Shown piece by piece: positions 14,500 to 27,200 of a DNA stretch of 64,000 nucleotides. Both the position numbers and the translations under genes were made by a program. The notes beneath the pieces are model-generated. The model was not told the DNA's origin and searched no databases. It saw only the letters and a program-made list of their open reading frames with translations. Numbering within the stretch: position 1 is the first letter of the stretch; each line of letters begins with the position of its first letter. This DNA is from Doris montereyensis (lineage: Eukaryota; Mollusca; Gastropoda; Nudibranchia; Dorididae): the NCBI GenBank assembly GCA_037039925.1, contig JAXRKP010000848.1:117501-181500 (forward strand), given 5' to 3'.

Positions 14500-14800
14500 A
14501 GTTCCTTCAAAGTCAGTACAGCCCATAGAGTCGGAGTTTATTCTGGTTTCTATAGCGTGAAGTGGAAAAGGTGATAATAATCACCTCCTGGACAGGATGC
14601 TAGTCTGACGCAGGTTTTAAATTCCAAGCTAGTGCTTGTATCCAGTTGCACCTGGGTCGAGTGGGGAAAATGGGTGTTACATGTCTCTCTCAAGGAATAT
14701 AATGTTGGACCTAGCTTTGCTAGTATTTGAACCTGGGACCTCAAGATCCCAAGTCCGGCGGCCTAACCACCCATGCGACATTAGATCCAAGGGTTTGATT
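14500..14800 (-). repeat. SINE family A copy, minus strand
   Basis: Read on the minus strand it gives the family A order: tRNA-like head (B-box-like GGTTCAAATACT), 'AGTGCTTGTA'/'GGGTACAAGC'-type block, 'AATAATCACCTCCTGGACAGG' region and 'CTATAGAGTCGG' end. This is an inverted partner of the copies at 305-605 and 21125-21405. Confidence 0.8.
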
Positions 14801-15190
14801 TCAAAGATGACTGTTCCTCTCCTGCTGTTTTGACACCTGAATGCAAACTTTGCTTCACAATAATAATTGAATTCTTGTGTCTAGAAATAGAGATTGTAAA
14901 ACATTACCACACCAAGTAAATAAAGGAAACTAGATTTACAGTATCTCTAATGTTGAAAAATAAAACCCCTTTCCTTTTCTATGGCCTTGTTACCAAAATA
15001 CTTAATATGCTTTGCTACCGTGTGTGCTTTTAGTCTAGAAAAAAAACTTGATATGTTTGAAATAGTGCACGGTGTTCTCCATTGTGTGGAGCAAAAGTCT
15101 GACCATTCTCCCAACGGAAAAAGGATACATGACAATGACAGACAGGAAGTAAATGAAAGAAATGCATGTAATGTATAGTAATGATAGTGA

Positions 15191-15196
15191 TTTATT
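15191..15196 (-). terminator. POLR1E: Candidate POLR1E polyadenylation signal
   Basis: TTTATT on the plus strand reads AATAAA on the minus strand, 60 bases past the POLR1E stop codon. The position is right for a short 3' UTR; use of this signal is inferred. Confidence 0.6.
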
Positions 15197-15255
15197 TAGG
15201 GGTTTTGAATCATGGCGTCTTGCAGAGGTAATGAAATTCATGTAATAGTAAAAGC

Positions 15256-18200
15256 TTAATAAAGTTTTCTTTTGGTAGATTTCTGCCTCGGCTCCAGTAG
15301 TTTCACAGGAAAAGTCAAAACTGCCCTGAACAGTCCATTTTTGGATGATACCTTGCAACCAACAGCTAGGGCATGAATTTTCAACCTAAAAATGTGTGTA
15401 AATAAAAAGTTGATAGTAAAACAATTGGTGGAGTAAATAGCTTCAGTTTAAAGAAACCAGTACATAAAACACAAGTAAGAATATATTTCATCACATTAAA
15501 AAAACCCATCCCTGACCAAATAAGTACAGATGACATTGTGTTTGTTTATTGACATCTTTTAAAAACATTGAAATTTTGTCATAGTTATACAGTCGAAGCC
15601 GCATATGTGGACAGCACCAATCCACGGAAATCGTTCCAATTAAGCAGCATCTATCTATGGAACGACCGTTTAGTGTATTATTTTTATTCTCTAGGCAGTG
15701 TTTTACTTAAATTATTGGAATCGTTCCAGTTCAGTGGCTGTTTCACATAAGCAGCATTCCAATTATCGGCTTAAACTGTAGCACATAAGATTTTCTTTTG
15801 AGGAGGAAAGCAATAAAAGCTGAATCATCGTTGTACTTTTAAAGTCAAAGTCGGTAACTGGAACCCGCTTATATGGAACAGCCACTTAATTGGAATGATT
15901 CCTTTGGGACTTGTTCCATCTTTAGTGAAACCAGTCTTAGATTATCATAGCTGTGTCTGGGACCCACACTAACAGACCTACATACAACACAAGAAAATTG
16001 AGAAAGTGCAAAAGATTGCAGCCAGCTTTATAACTAATAATTACACAAAGGTAAAAGGAAATACAAAAACCAACATGAAACCAATAACTACAATGGATGC
16101 CTTTAGAAGAACATAGGGTCAGAAATAAAATACAAATTTTAAAAAAAGTTATAAATGGCCAATTATTTATTCCATTAGATCAGCTTACAAGAACAACGAG
16201 ACTAGACTGTCAAACATAATTATTATCACCTGAACTCATTTTACCCAAGTACAGTAGGGGCTGTGGAACAAACTGACAACAAAAAATTAAAGTCAGTTGT
16301 AGCACTGAAGTCTTTAAATAGGTTAAAAACATAAATATCATTTTAAAATAAAATCTAGATTAACAGTTTGTGGTTAAACAAAAAAAAACAACAACACATA
16401 AAACATGAGCACAGGCAGTCATACTCAAGAATTGAATTGGGTTAGTTATTATGAATAAGAAGAATGTCTCAACCCATGCTAATCGTATGTTATTGATATG
16501 AGTAGGATCAATGACAAATTCATCATTTTGCGTATGTCTTGAGGCAAGAAGAAGTAATATGAATTTGAGACAAGTCATGAAAACCATAAAAAAACAGTGT
16601 TATTGGGTTTTTTAATGTAATATTTAAATTTCTCTTCATAATTATTGAGAAATTCATTTATCTTCACTCTTCCAAAAGGCCTCTAAGTGTAAGTTTTCCA
16701 TCTCCCACAGTTTTTCAGCCATCACTGTCCATAAACTCATACAAAAGTCCATTCATTATTCTATCTCTAATATGGTTAAACTCTTCTCTCCCATATTATC
16801 AGTTACAAATTTTTATTGTTTGTAAAGGTCCTACAGCACGACCTCAACTCATCTAAGGACAGGTCGGAGACGGTCGTTTTTAAATGAACTATCTGAGTTG
16901 TTCTCTTATGACGTGCTGGATTATTGTTTATATTTTTTATGTTCGTGTCATATTGGCGACAATACATCGGAGGTGTGCAAATCATAGCAAGATGAAGAGG
17001 AAGAAGAAGAAATGGAAATTAAATTAATTATTTCTTTGATCATCAATGTTAACTCAAGCCTTGGAATGAAGCGATATTATTTAATCTTTGAATCGTTTTG
17101 AATCAGCTATGTGAGTTATACAGGCCTAAATTGTAAGTTCAAAAGTTTTGACAAAAACTACAGCAGATGTAGCCAATCCCTACAACGACCCCATTTCTAT
17201 CTATGCATGTCATGGTAAAAAGTGAGAACTAGATAATTAGAATATCAGATCGTTTTGCGTTGTTTTTTCCTCAAAGTACACAAAACAACTACTATTGGCT
17301 TGAAAGATTAAGCGAATTAAAAAAATGTCCTGCAAAACACCAAATACATTTTTATGATTTATCACGAGCCTCTGTTCACAGGGATGACAGACACGAATTG
17401 AGTTTTGTTTTTGGCACTCTCTTATTACTATTTCACCAATCTTGTATTTGGCACTCTCTTATTAATACTTCACCAATCTTGTATTTGGCACTCTCTTATT
17501 AATACTTCACCAATCTTGTATTTGGCACTCTCTTATTAATACTTCACCAATCTTGTATTTGGCATTCGCTTACAACTTAATATTTCACCAATCTTGTATT
17601 TGGCACTCTCTTATTAATACTTCACCAATCTTGTATTTGGCACTCTTATTAATACTTCACCAATCTTGTATTTGGCACTTGCTTATAATTAATATTTCAT
17701 CAATCTTGTATTTGGCACTTGCTTATAATTAATATTTCATCAATCTTGTATTTGGAACTCTCTTATTAATACTTCACCAATCTTGTTTGTGGCACTCTTA
17801 CAATTAATACTTCATCAATCTTCAAGTTTAACACACCTAATGTTATGAAAATCTACTTTTCTCATCCTCTTCTCATCTGTGTACCATCTCAGTGTAATAA
17901 TTTGTTACAAATTCTCCATGGTAGTAGAGGCTGTATGATTTTGGTTTATTTAAAATTGGATCTCAATTTCAATGGTAAAACTAGGTGAAGGCTCTTCTCG
18001 GAGAACACATAATATTTCATCCTCTCTGACACACTGTCAATTCAAAATTCAATTCTACTCAAAAAACCAGAAAACATGCTTGGGTGAGACACTCTGTTAC
18101 TAACATTGAGTTTACACAGATTTTACAGTACATACATTCACTGTTCCCTTACCTCTGTATAGGAATCTTTAAGTCCACAGACAAACCGGTCAAATCAATT

Positions 18201-21200
18201 TCGTAGTTATTAAGTATCAGACAAATAACAAGTATGTATGACATCTGTAAGTCTTTCATACGGCTAGGAACAGACCTCCTAGATTTAGGTGTTGTTGAAC
18301 TGGGAAAGCAAAATTGAAAGAATAAAATATAAAAATAATTTTTAAAATGGTAGAGGACAAAATTGATAAATATTAATCCTTTAACTTTGAGTTGACTTGC
18401 AGAATCATGTTACATCCTGAGTGATACCAAGTATGACAGAACCATCAACAAAACGCTGTTGGCAGTATAAAGGAAGAAGAAGAAGAAGCACGCTTATTAC
18501 ATCTGGTAAGCATCTGACATTGAGGTTACACAGGTAGGCGAGAACGGAGGCCACTATTCCAACTTCTTAATTATAATGTTCAAAATGGCGACCTAAATGA
18601 ATGAAAATTCTACTCAACGATGTGGAAACAATGGAGTTTTCAACAATTAAACGGCACCTCTGGAAGAAGAATTCCTCAAACAAAAATGATCTGAGGAACA
18701 CTTAGAACCTACATGCAAATTAAGGTCCCTCTTAGCGGACTAGCAACAGAACGACCAACTCAGAACTATATATAAAGATGTTTATTCATTGAATCTGAAA
18801 CAAGGAGACAACAACATGTATAGAACTACATTTGATATGATTTGAAATACGTGTATGATTTGCATGGGTACTTAAAATATGACTACATCTTGTATTTTGG
18901 AATGTTTACAGCCCTACCCTTTGGCAAACAACTTGTCTTCAATGGATACCCTCAGTTTTACATCAATTCCTTAAGTTCCTTCTATATGGGCAAAAATCGC
19001 CTTCAAGGAACTTAAGGAGCTGATGTAAAACTGACAGATTCCATTCAAGACACCAACACTTCCAAAGTTGGGTAGGAGGGAAGGGCAGCAGAAAAAGTTC
19101 ATTGAAGAGACGGTTAGAGATAAGATCAGAAAGGATTATTTCATTGACTAGTTTTGCCTCTCACCTGTTGCCAGAGTCCACGAACGTGAGTGTAAATGTA
19201 TCCATGAGGTAATCTTTTACTTTTATATTCCAAGATGGTGGTAAGGGAACTGTTAGAAGAAAGACGTACAATATTGAATTACAGAGTAAAATTTTCCTCA
19301 AATAAAATGGAGTGGTATAATAGCAGGGAACATTAGAGACTGATATAAAGCTGACACGCATCTTTCAACAACAAAAAGAAAAAAAGATATATAATACAAA
19401 AGGAAGGAAAAAACAAGTTTTAAAGTTGTATTTATCATAATACAACTGAAGGGGTCATTTTAATAGTGTGCCTTGGTCACAATTACGTCACTTAGAGAAC
19501 AATGCCAAAAACAATGGACTTAAGCACGGATGGTTTTGGAATTCCAAGTTTCAAACAGCTAAAAATGTGATGTGTTTTCATCATATCACTTTCATACTTT
19601 TCTGGAAGCATGATTTCCTTTTTATTCCCTTGAGGATTATCTCTCTGTCTCGTTTTTCATGAAAGTGGACATAGGCACACTATTGAAATGACCCCTTCAT
19701 TTAAAGAATGTCAATTTGTCGTAAACAGATCATTAAACATAGAAATATGGTAAGAGCCTTGTATGAACAAAAAGCAAGACAAAGACCTGCCAATCTTCTG
19801 AAAATAAAATCAGGAACGTCTGACCAAGCCTCGATATTGATGCTGATACCAGTTCATTATATCACTTACATTTCAGCAATTCTGTGTAGACCACATTTAC
19901 AACTTAATGGAAATTTCATAATGAATTCAGAGAAACTTTGCGTGTACCTACAAGTCTATTTACACAACAAAAAATAGGAATCCCATTTACGCCAACTGAT
20001 CTTTGGAAAATGCAAGATGCTCCATCATCTCTTATGTCTCCCAAGGATTTCCGCCTGGACATTTGAGTTTTGACACAAGCAGTGACTCAACAGTCTGGGT
20101 TGACATGAATGCTCTGTTTACAGTGAGATTATTTCTCACCATGCTAAAAATTCCTTCAGAATCAGCATTGCTGAGAGGAATGCCTACAGCAGCTAACAGC
20201 AATTTTGTTAAATTTGAACAGTTTATCATTAAGATCCCTACTCAATTTGCCAACCTTTGAAATGTGACAGTTCATCCTGTCTTCCTTCTCAATGTCAAGA
20301 GGCAATAAAAATGAGACTGGAAATTGCGAAATTCATCCCTCAGCCTTTTTTCATACTAAATATAATTTGGCACGGGATGGAATTAGTTTGGCACTACTTA
20401 GAATTAATGGCCCCACATCAGAATATAGTCTGGTCACAGGCATTTGTTTTTTTCCATTTCACAATTTCACAGTGCAAAAAGAATACTTAATGCCTTGCGC
20501 CAGATTGCAGTTGGTCGGTTTGCATTTCGTTTATATGAATATGGAAGTCTGGCTGTGTGGAAAACAAAATATCATTTATTGATTCGTGGAAAACAAAATA
20601 ACATTTATTGATTCCTGGAAAGCAAAATATTATTGACTGATTCGCGTGTATATATAGCACAGCTGGTGGAACTTTCCTACGATGCTACTCAATTTTCAAA
20701 CATGCTATTTTCTGACCCCACAGTCCAATTTTTTACCAAAACCTGACAATATGTTGAAAAGCCAAATTGATAGGCCTTCTATCGTAATTTCAGAAATTCA
20801 ATCCAAACCACTATGGTACTATCGCAATTTTCAAAATTCAGTTCGTTTTCATTCTTCTTTTCTTCCCCAACTTCAAAAATTGGGACTGTCCTGGAGAAAA
20901 CAGGACGGTTGGCAGGTCTGAAGTCATATATACAAAAGGAAAAGACAGAAAAATCCATTGACACCAGACAAACTCAACCCAGTGACATGTGCACTGACAC
21001 CATTGCAGGAAACCATACTGTAAAGAATGCCAAAGAGAGAGCAGTTTACTGATATGAAGAGCTGAGTTGTTTCAGTCTATCCAGTGTCATTTAGTCTTTT
21101 GTATTTGTCTCCTCTTCTCTTTGTTCCTCTAGTGGTATCGGTGGTCCAATGGTTAGATTGTTGGACTAGGTAACATGAGGTCTCGGGTTCAAATCATAGT

Positions 21201-24200
21201 AAGCTAGGTCCGACGTTGTGTTCCTGGGAATAGCAACACACATTTTCCCCACACCACCCATGTGCAAATGGGTACAAGCACTAGCTTGGGAGTAAAACCT
21301 GTGTCAGACTAGCATCCTGTCCAAGAGGTGATTATTATCGGATGAGCTCCGACTCTATACAGGTGTAATGGCCTTGAAGGAACTTGCTCACTTACTTTAC
21401 TTTGTTCCTTTGGGGTTCTAATATATAATCCATGCATACATTGATTAATTTTAAGAATGCTCAAAGCAAGGTTAAATAGAAGAAAAATTGTTCCTCTTTT
21501 TAAGGACATTTAATTACTATACAACAAAGCGTTTAAATCTCACTGATGCTGGATTAATTCAACTTACATTTTCGACGAAAGTCATGGGCTTTCAATTTAT
21601 AAACAGTAAAAAGATAGTGGAGATACATCAAACATTGACAACTCTGAACCCTTGAGGCTGTTCCCTTTTTTGGGCACTCCGTCTAACATTTGAAGAATTA
21701 TTTCTGAAAATCTGCAAAATTGAAATATCAAGTTGGAAACAGTATTACTTGATTTTGTCTTTGTTAGTTAGTATCAAAGAAAAAGAAATTGGCCCAAAAT
21801 CCTTGCCATCAACAAATAACCTTAAAATGAGCTATCCACTTCATATTAGTCTACTTTGCATCCCAACATCATAAGAAACTTTTTCTTATACTTATATACG
21901 TGTGCATTACATTCTGGAAAACAAACAACCCGACCCCAACCCAAAGCAACAAAAGGTTTTTTCTTTAAATCACAGCATACTTTGACAAGTAATGAAGAAA
22001 TTAGTTTTATTTTTATTTAGTAGAAAAAGATAACTTCCTTGAAAGTATATGCATACCTGCCAATCTTTTTAAATCGACCATGACTGTACCAATTAATTAC
22101 AACCTGCACGACAGCCCGTAATATTCCAAAAAACATCGATAATTTATCTTGAATTTACCCTTTGAGGTAAATCAAAACAACAATCGCTTTTCTTGCAAAA
22201 AAATGTGACTGCATTTTTTATTAAATTAACTAAAAATGGAGCCTCCGGACTTTCACCCCAATCACTCTGAGTTTCTGACGAAACCTTAGGGCTTCTTAAA
22301 AAATATCTGTTCCTTCAATGCATACTTTTCAAGGTAAATACAGATTAATAAATTCAAAGCCAAAAACTTATTAAATATATTTTTAACACGCTGGTTGGCA
22401 GCTTTGTATATCTGTTGTAATGTAAAAGCAGGCGGAAAATATATATTTAAAAAAAAACAAAAAGAAATTATTCACTTCTTTTCAGTCCTCCACGAGCTGA
22501 TATCACTTGCTGAACATTCTACAAATTCATCGGCCGCAGAACTTAGCTCTTCACGAATGTCAGGGGGAAAAACTGTAGACAGAAAATACAACAACAACTT
22601 GTATCAAAGGAAGGAAGGAAAGGAATTATTTATATAGTGCTGATATATTACGTGATATATTTTTTACTGATTTTTCATCTGCGTTCAGTACGATTCAGCC
22701 TCATATATTAATTGAAAAACTACTAAAATACAACAGAAATCAAAACGCTTCTTTTCATCGCAAACTTATTATTTGGGTACTTGACTTCCTGTCCAATCGT
22801 ACTCAATATGTCAGACTAAATAAATCCAGGTCTGAACTTATTATTACCAATATCGGTACCCCACAGAGCTGTGTGTTATCACCAGTCTTATTCACACTTT
22901 ACACAGATGATTGTCAAATTGATACTGATGGTGTCAAACTGTTAAAGTTTGCCAATGATTCGACAATAAAGGGTCTCATAGACAGCTCAGAATTGGAGTA
23001 CTGGGAAAAAAATTAACCTGACCCTAAATGTAAATAAACAAAAGAAATAGTGAGTGACTTTAGGCATAAGAAAGAACATATAAGTCCAATAATGATAAAG
23101 GGGAAGAGGTTGAAATGGTTGAGAGCTATAAATACCTTGGAATTCATGTAGATCAAAAGTTGACCTGGAGTAATCATTCTACAGAAGTGTCCAAAAGATT
23201 TCGACAACGCTTGCACTTTTAAGAAAACGTCACAGCCTCAAATTAGACACTGAAATTCTATCGAATGATGATTGAGCGATTGAGAGTAAGCTTACATGGT
23301 GTGTGACTGCTTGGGGTGGTAACATTCTTAAGCAAAATGAAAAGAGGTTGGATCGTATCATTCGCTCTGGAAAATCTTTATGCAATGAGGATTTTGCTAA
23401 TATCTTTCTCCTTTATCAAAAGTGTTGCTCCAGAAAGATTAATCAAGTGAAAAACGATCAAACCCACTCCTTTCACCCCAAAATTTCATATTCCACATAA
23501 TCTGGAAGAATAATCTTGAAAAAATGTAAGAGAAAGAGTTATAGGAGATCCTTCTTGCCATGCTCTCTTCGGCTATAATGAGAAAGTGATACAGGCTGCA
23601 AGATTGCTGTTGTTGTTAATGTCGTTGTTGTTTACTATCATCATTATCTTAATGTCATTATACATCTTATATTTAACCTACACTCTTCTACTATGTATGT
23701 ATATAAATATGTACGTATGTATGTATATATGTACGTATGCAATGTCTGTATGTATAGGTATGTATGTGTGATTGTATGTGTGTATATATGTATGTATGTA
23801 TGTATGTATGTACATGTATTCAAATTTCCTAGTAACTCCATGTACCATAATTGTAACCTCTTATGAAATAATTTTACTTTGAATCTTAGTCATTTATTAG
23901 TTATATACAAACTACGTTATATTTCTACACTACTGATGTGATCAAAATGATGTGCCAATGATGGACAATAAAGTTACTATTATTATTATTATTATCCACA
24001 TAAAAGTGCTTGATGGCACTTTACATTTCAACAAATTATACAATGAAATATCATGTAATGTTACAACCTATCTATATATATAATTATGAGGTGGTCGTTT
24101 CTTTGCTAGTCAAAGGCTCTGTTGCCAGGCCATTAAGAGTAACCATATTTTACATGTAGGTTCTAAATGATCCCAAGATCGTCTTAATATGAGGAAGTTT

Positions 24201-27200
24201 TTTCTACCTGAAGTGACATTTAATTATTGATAATTTTGTTGTTTCCATGTCAACTTCGAGTAGAATTTTCATTCACCTTAGCCGCCATTTCAAACAGGCT
24301 TATTAAAAAAAGTTGAGATTGTATCGTGCATGCCTACCTCCATAATCTCAGTATCGAATACTGACCTGGTTTAATAATCGTACTCTTGGTATCACCCAGG
24401 TGTGAAATGCTTGTATATATATAATATAACATCTAAAACACTTTTTTCTTAAAGGAAAAAAATTCAGTGATAGACTATACTAAAAAGTTTAGTTTTCAAT
24501 TGTTTTTAAAAGCCGAAGAACTGGGACTAGTTTTTGAAAGCTTGTGTTGACTACATGATATTTGTTTTTCCATTATGTTAATATGTATAGCAACAAACTT
24601 AAATCACATAGCAAAGGGGCAATCGGGTTCAAAAGAAAACATTGTTTCTATCATAGCAGAAAACCACTGGACAAAGGAAGTAGTCATTTATGGTCAGATC
24701 AATACAGTGTAACTGTAAGTTGTTTTTCTCCACTATGCCATGGAGATACGACTTGAATTTACTAATGCCAAAGAACAAAGACAAAACATCTAATCATGCT
24801 ACACTCACGTTCATCTAACTTGTAAAAATCTTCTAATTTTGTGGCATGCTTGTCATGAGGGGGAAGAATTAAACTTCCTGACTCTGAACCTGCAAAAACA
24901 TCAAACCAAAACAATATGCCAGTAATGTAACAATAACGTTTTTTTTAAAAAAGAACCCAATTAAGTAAGATGACTTATTTATGCCCACGCCTTTGTAGTA
25001 ACAGGGCCCACACAGTGGGCAAGATGAAAGACTTGTAAAAGAGTGAAAGGAAAGAAGTAAGACCTACCACCCACAGTTTTACTTAGCCCTACAAGATTTG
25101 AGTCATCGTGTTGTGGTCGCAGTGTCAATCGGATTTCAATTTTCATTCCTGCTGTGGTCTCTTTCATCAGCCAGTCTGTTGCTAGTGTGAAGGAGTGGGA
25201 TGGTGGTGGACAGCCCTGGCCTGCTCAGGTTTCGCTTCAAGCTCTCCTGGTGGCTTGTCTTTGCGAGGTGCTTTGCAACTTACACCTTCGTGCATTTTCT
25301 CTGATAGGTCAATTATTTTCTTTGACATTCCATAGTGTCGCATGTTCTTCCACACTGTCAGGTGCCTTTTTGTAATCCATAAAATTGATAAGAAGAGAGG
25401 AGTTCCATTCGTGGGATTGCTCAGTTGTTATTCTTGAGTAGCGATTTTTTTCTGTGCATGATTGATTTTTCTCTTAGGCTGGGTTGTTGGTCGCCGAATG
25501 TGCATCGACTGTATCTTGGATTTGGTCAAGCGGTGTGCCGCTAAACACTTTGCTGGACTTGCATACAGATAGGAGTGGTCTTCGTTTGTAGTTGATGTAA
25601 ATTTTGAGATCTCTTTCTTTGGTAGTATCACTAGGTCGCCTTCCTTCCACTCTCTTTGGGGTATCGCTCCACCTCCCAGACCTTGGTACAAAAAAAAATC
25701 GGAATAGTACATGTACTGTTGTGATAACAACCACCTTCAGAGCCTCTGCTGGAATATCGCCAGGCCATGCTGCTTTGTCAGAGTTGAGCTGTTTTTATGG
25801 CCATGACCAGTTCCTCCTTGTATTCTGTTTATTTGCTTTCACAGTGAGCACAAACGAGTATGCATGCTCAGTATAAAATGTGTAATTAATATTTTCATTA
25901 TCTTTTGAAGTACATCCGATTTTCAATGTCAATATGTGTATCCCATGTTTTTGATTTCCCAAGCACTATTATGTCAAACAAAAAAATTGCCTTCAATGGA
26001 CAAAAAGATTTATTATTATTATCCCTAAAACAAAATTAAACAAAGAAAGAAACAGGATTAAAAGAAAATCAGTAAAAACAAAGAAGGCAATATATTAAAA
26101 GATAAGATATGCATAAAAAACTTCACAAACAAACCCCAAATACACGTAAAAAATTTAATTATGAAAAAAAAGAGGTCCAGGCCATTCATATGACCAACAA
26201 TACTTGTTTCATTGAAATTCATCCCGTCCACCATATATAGTGATCTCATGGTGAAATAAGAGGAAACAGCAAGATGAAAGAGTGAAATTGAAAAAGTACA
26301 GCCTACCACCAGTGCCTGCTAACCACCCACAACCAATAATACAAAATCGACAATCAGACGTGCCCTTAAAATCACAACCTACCAGTTGATGTTGGAGTTT
26401 GCTTTTCAGAGCCATTTGGCGTCTGCACTTCATTAAGGCTCTTGTTGACGGCCGATTCCATTGTATTGGAGACCATCTCTTTATCCAATTGTTCCCTTTA
26501 TGCGCTTGTTAACAATTTTCTTTGTTTTTCCTGATCCGAACTGTTTTATAAGATTGTATCTCTGCATAAAAAAGAACAAAATATATTTCAATGGTTATTG
26601 TTACTGTCAATATCTTTTCAATCTATAGTTTCAAACTTTTCTGACTTTTGAAAAAGATTCAAATATAAAAATGAATTCCTCCTCTTCCTACACTAAAAAA
26701 AAAACCCATCCCTAAGTAAAATAATGTAATTTTTTCCTGAATTTGATCTCAATTGCTATCCAAAACAATAGTATTTTAAAATAAAAATTAAGTTCTGATT
26801 TTCAAAAACAAAGCAAGTACTACAGTAAACTGATAGGAGGCATGCAAACAAAACAACAACAAACTACAACTGTAAACCTTTTCTGTAAAGGAAGCCACTT
26901 CCTCTTTGATTTTCTAGATTGCTTGCTGGAAGAATAGAGAAATAATTTTAAAAAACCAAATCAAATTTTCAGCAAAGCTATGCGGATGTCTGCAATTGAA
27001 ATAAGATTGTACATAAACATTTCTTTTAAAAAATAAGGCTTTATAGTGCTTCTGGCAGACAGCACATCTGGTAATGAGAAGCTATCTAATATCTTGATGT
27101 AATTTGCGACCAAAATCTTTACACAAATATTATTTCAAGAACCCTAATTAAAGGCATCAGGCTGTCAATCCCCCCATCCCCCACCATTTCAACCAGAAAA

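Noticed and set aside
16803..16985. 60-codon minus-strand frame as the POLR1E last exon
   Set aside because: The family does not match, and the exon at 15256-15385 fits phase, sequence and the basic C-terminus.
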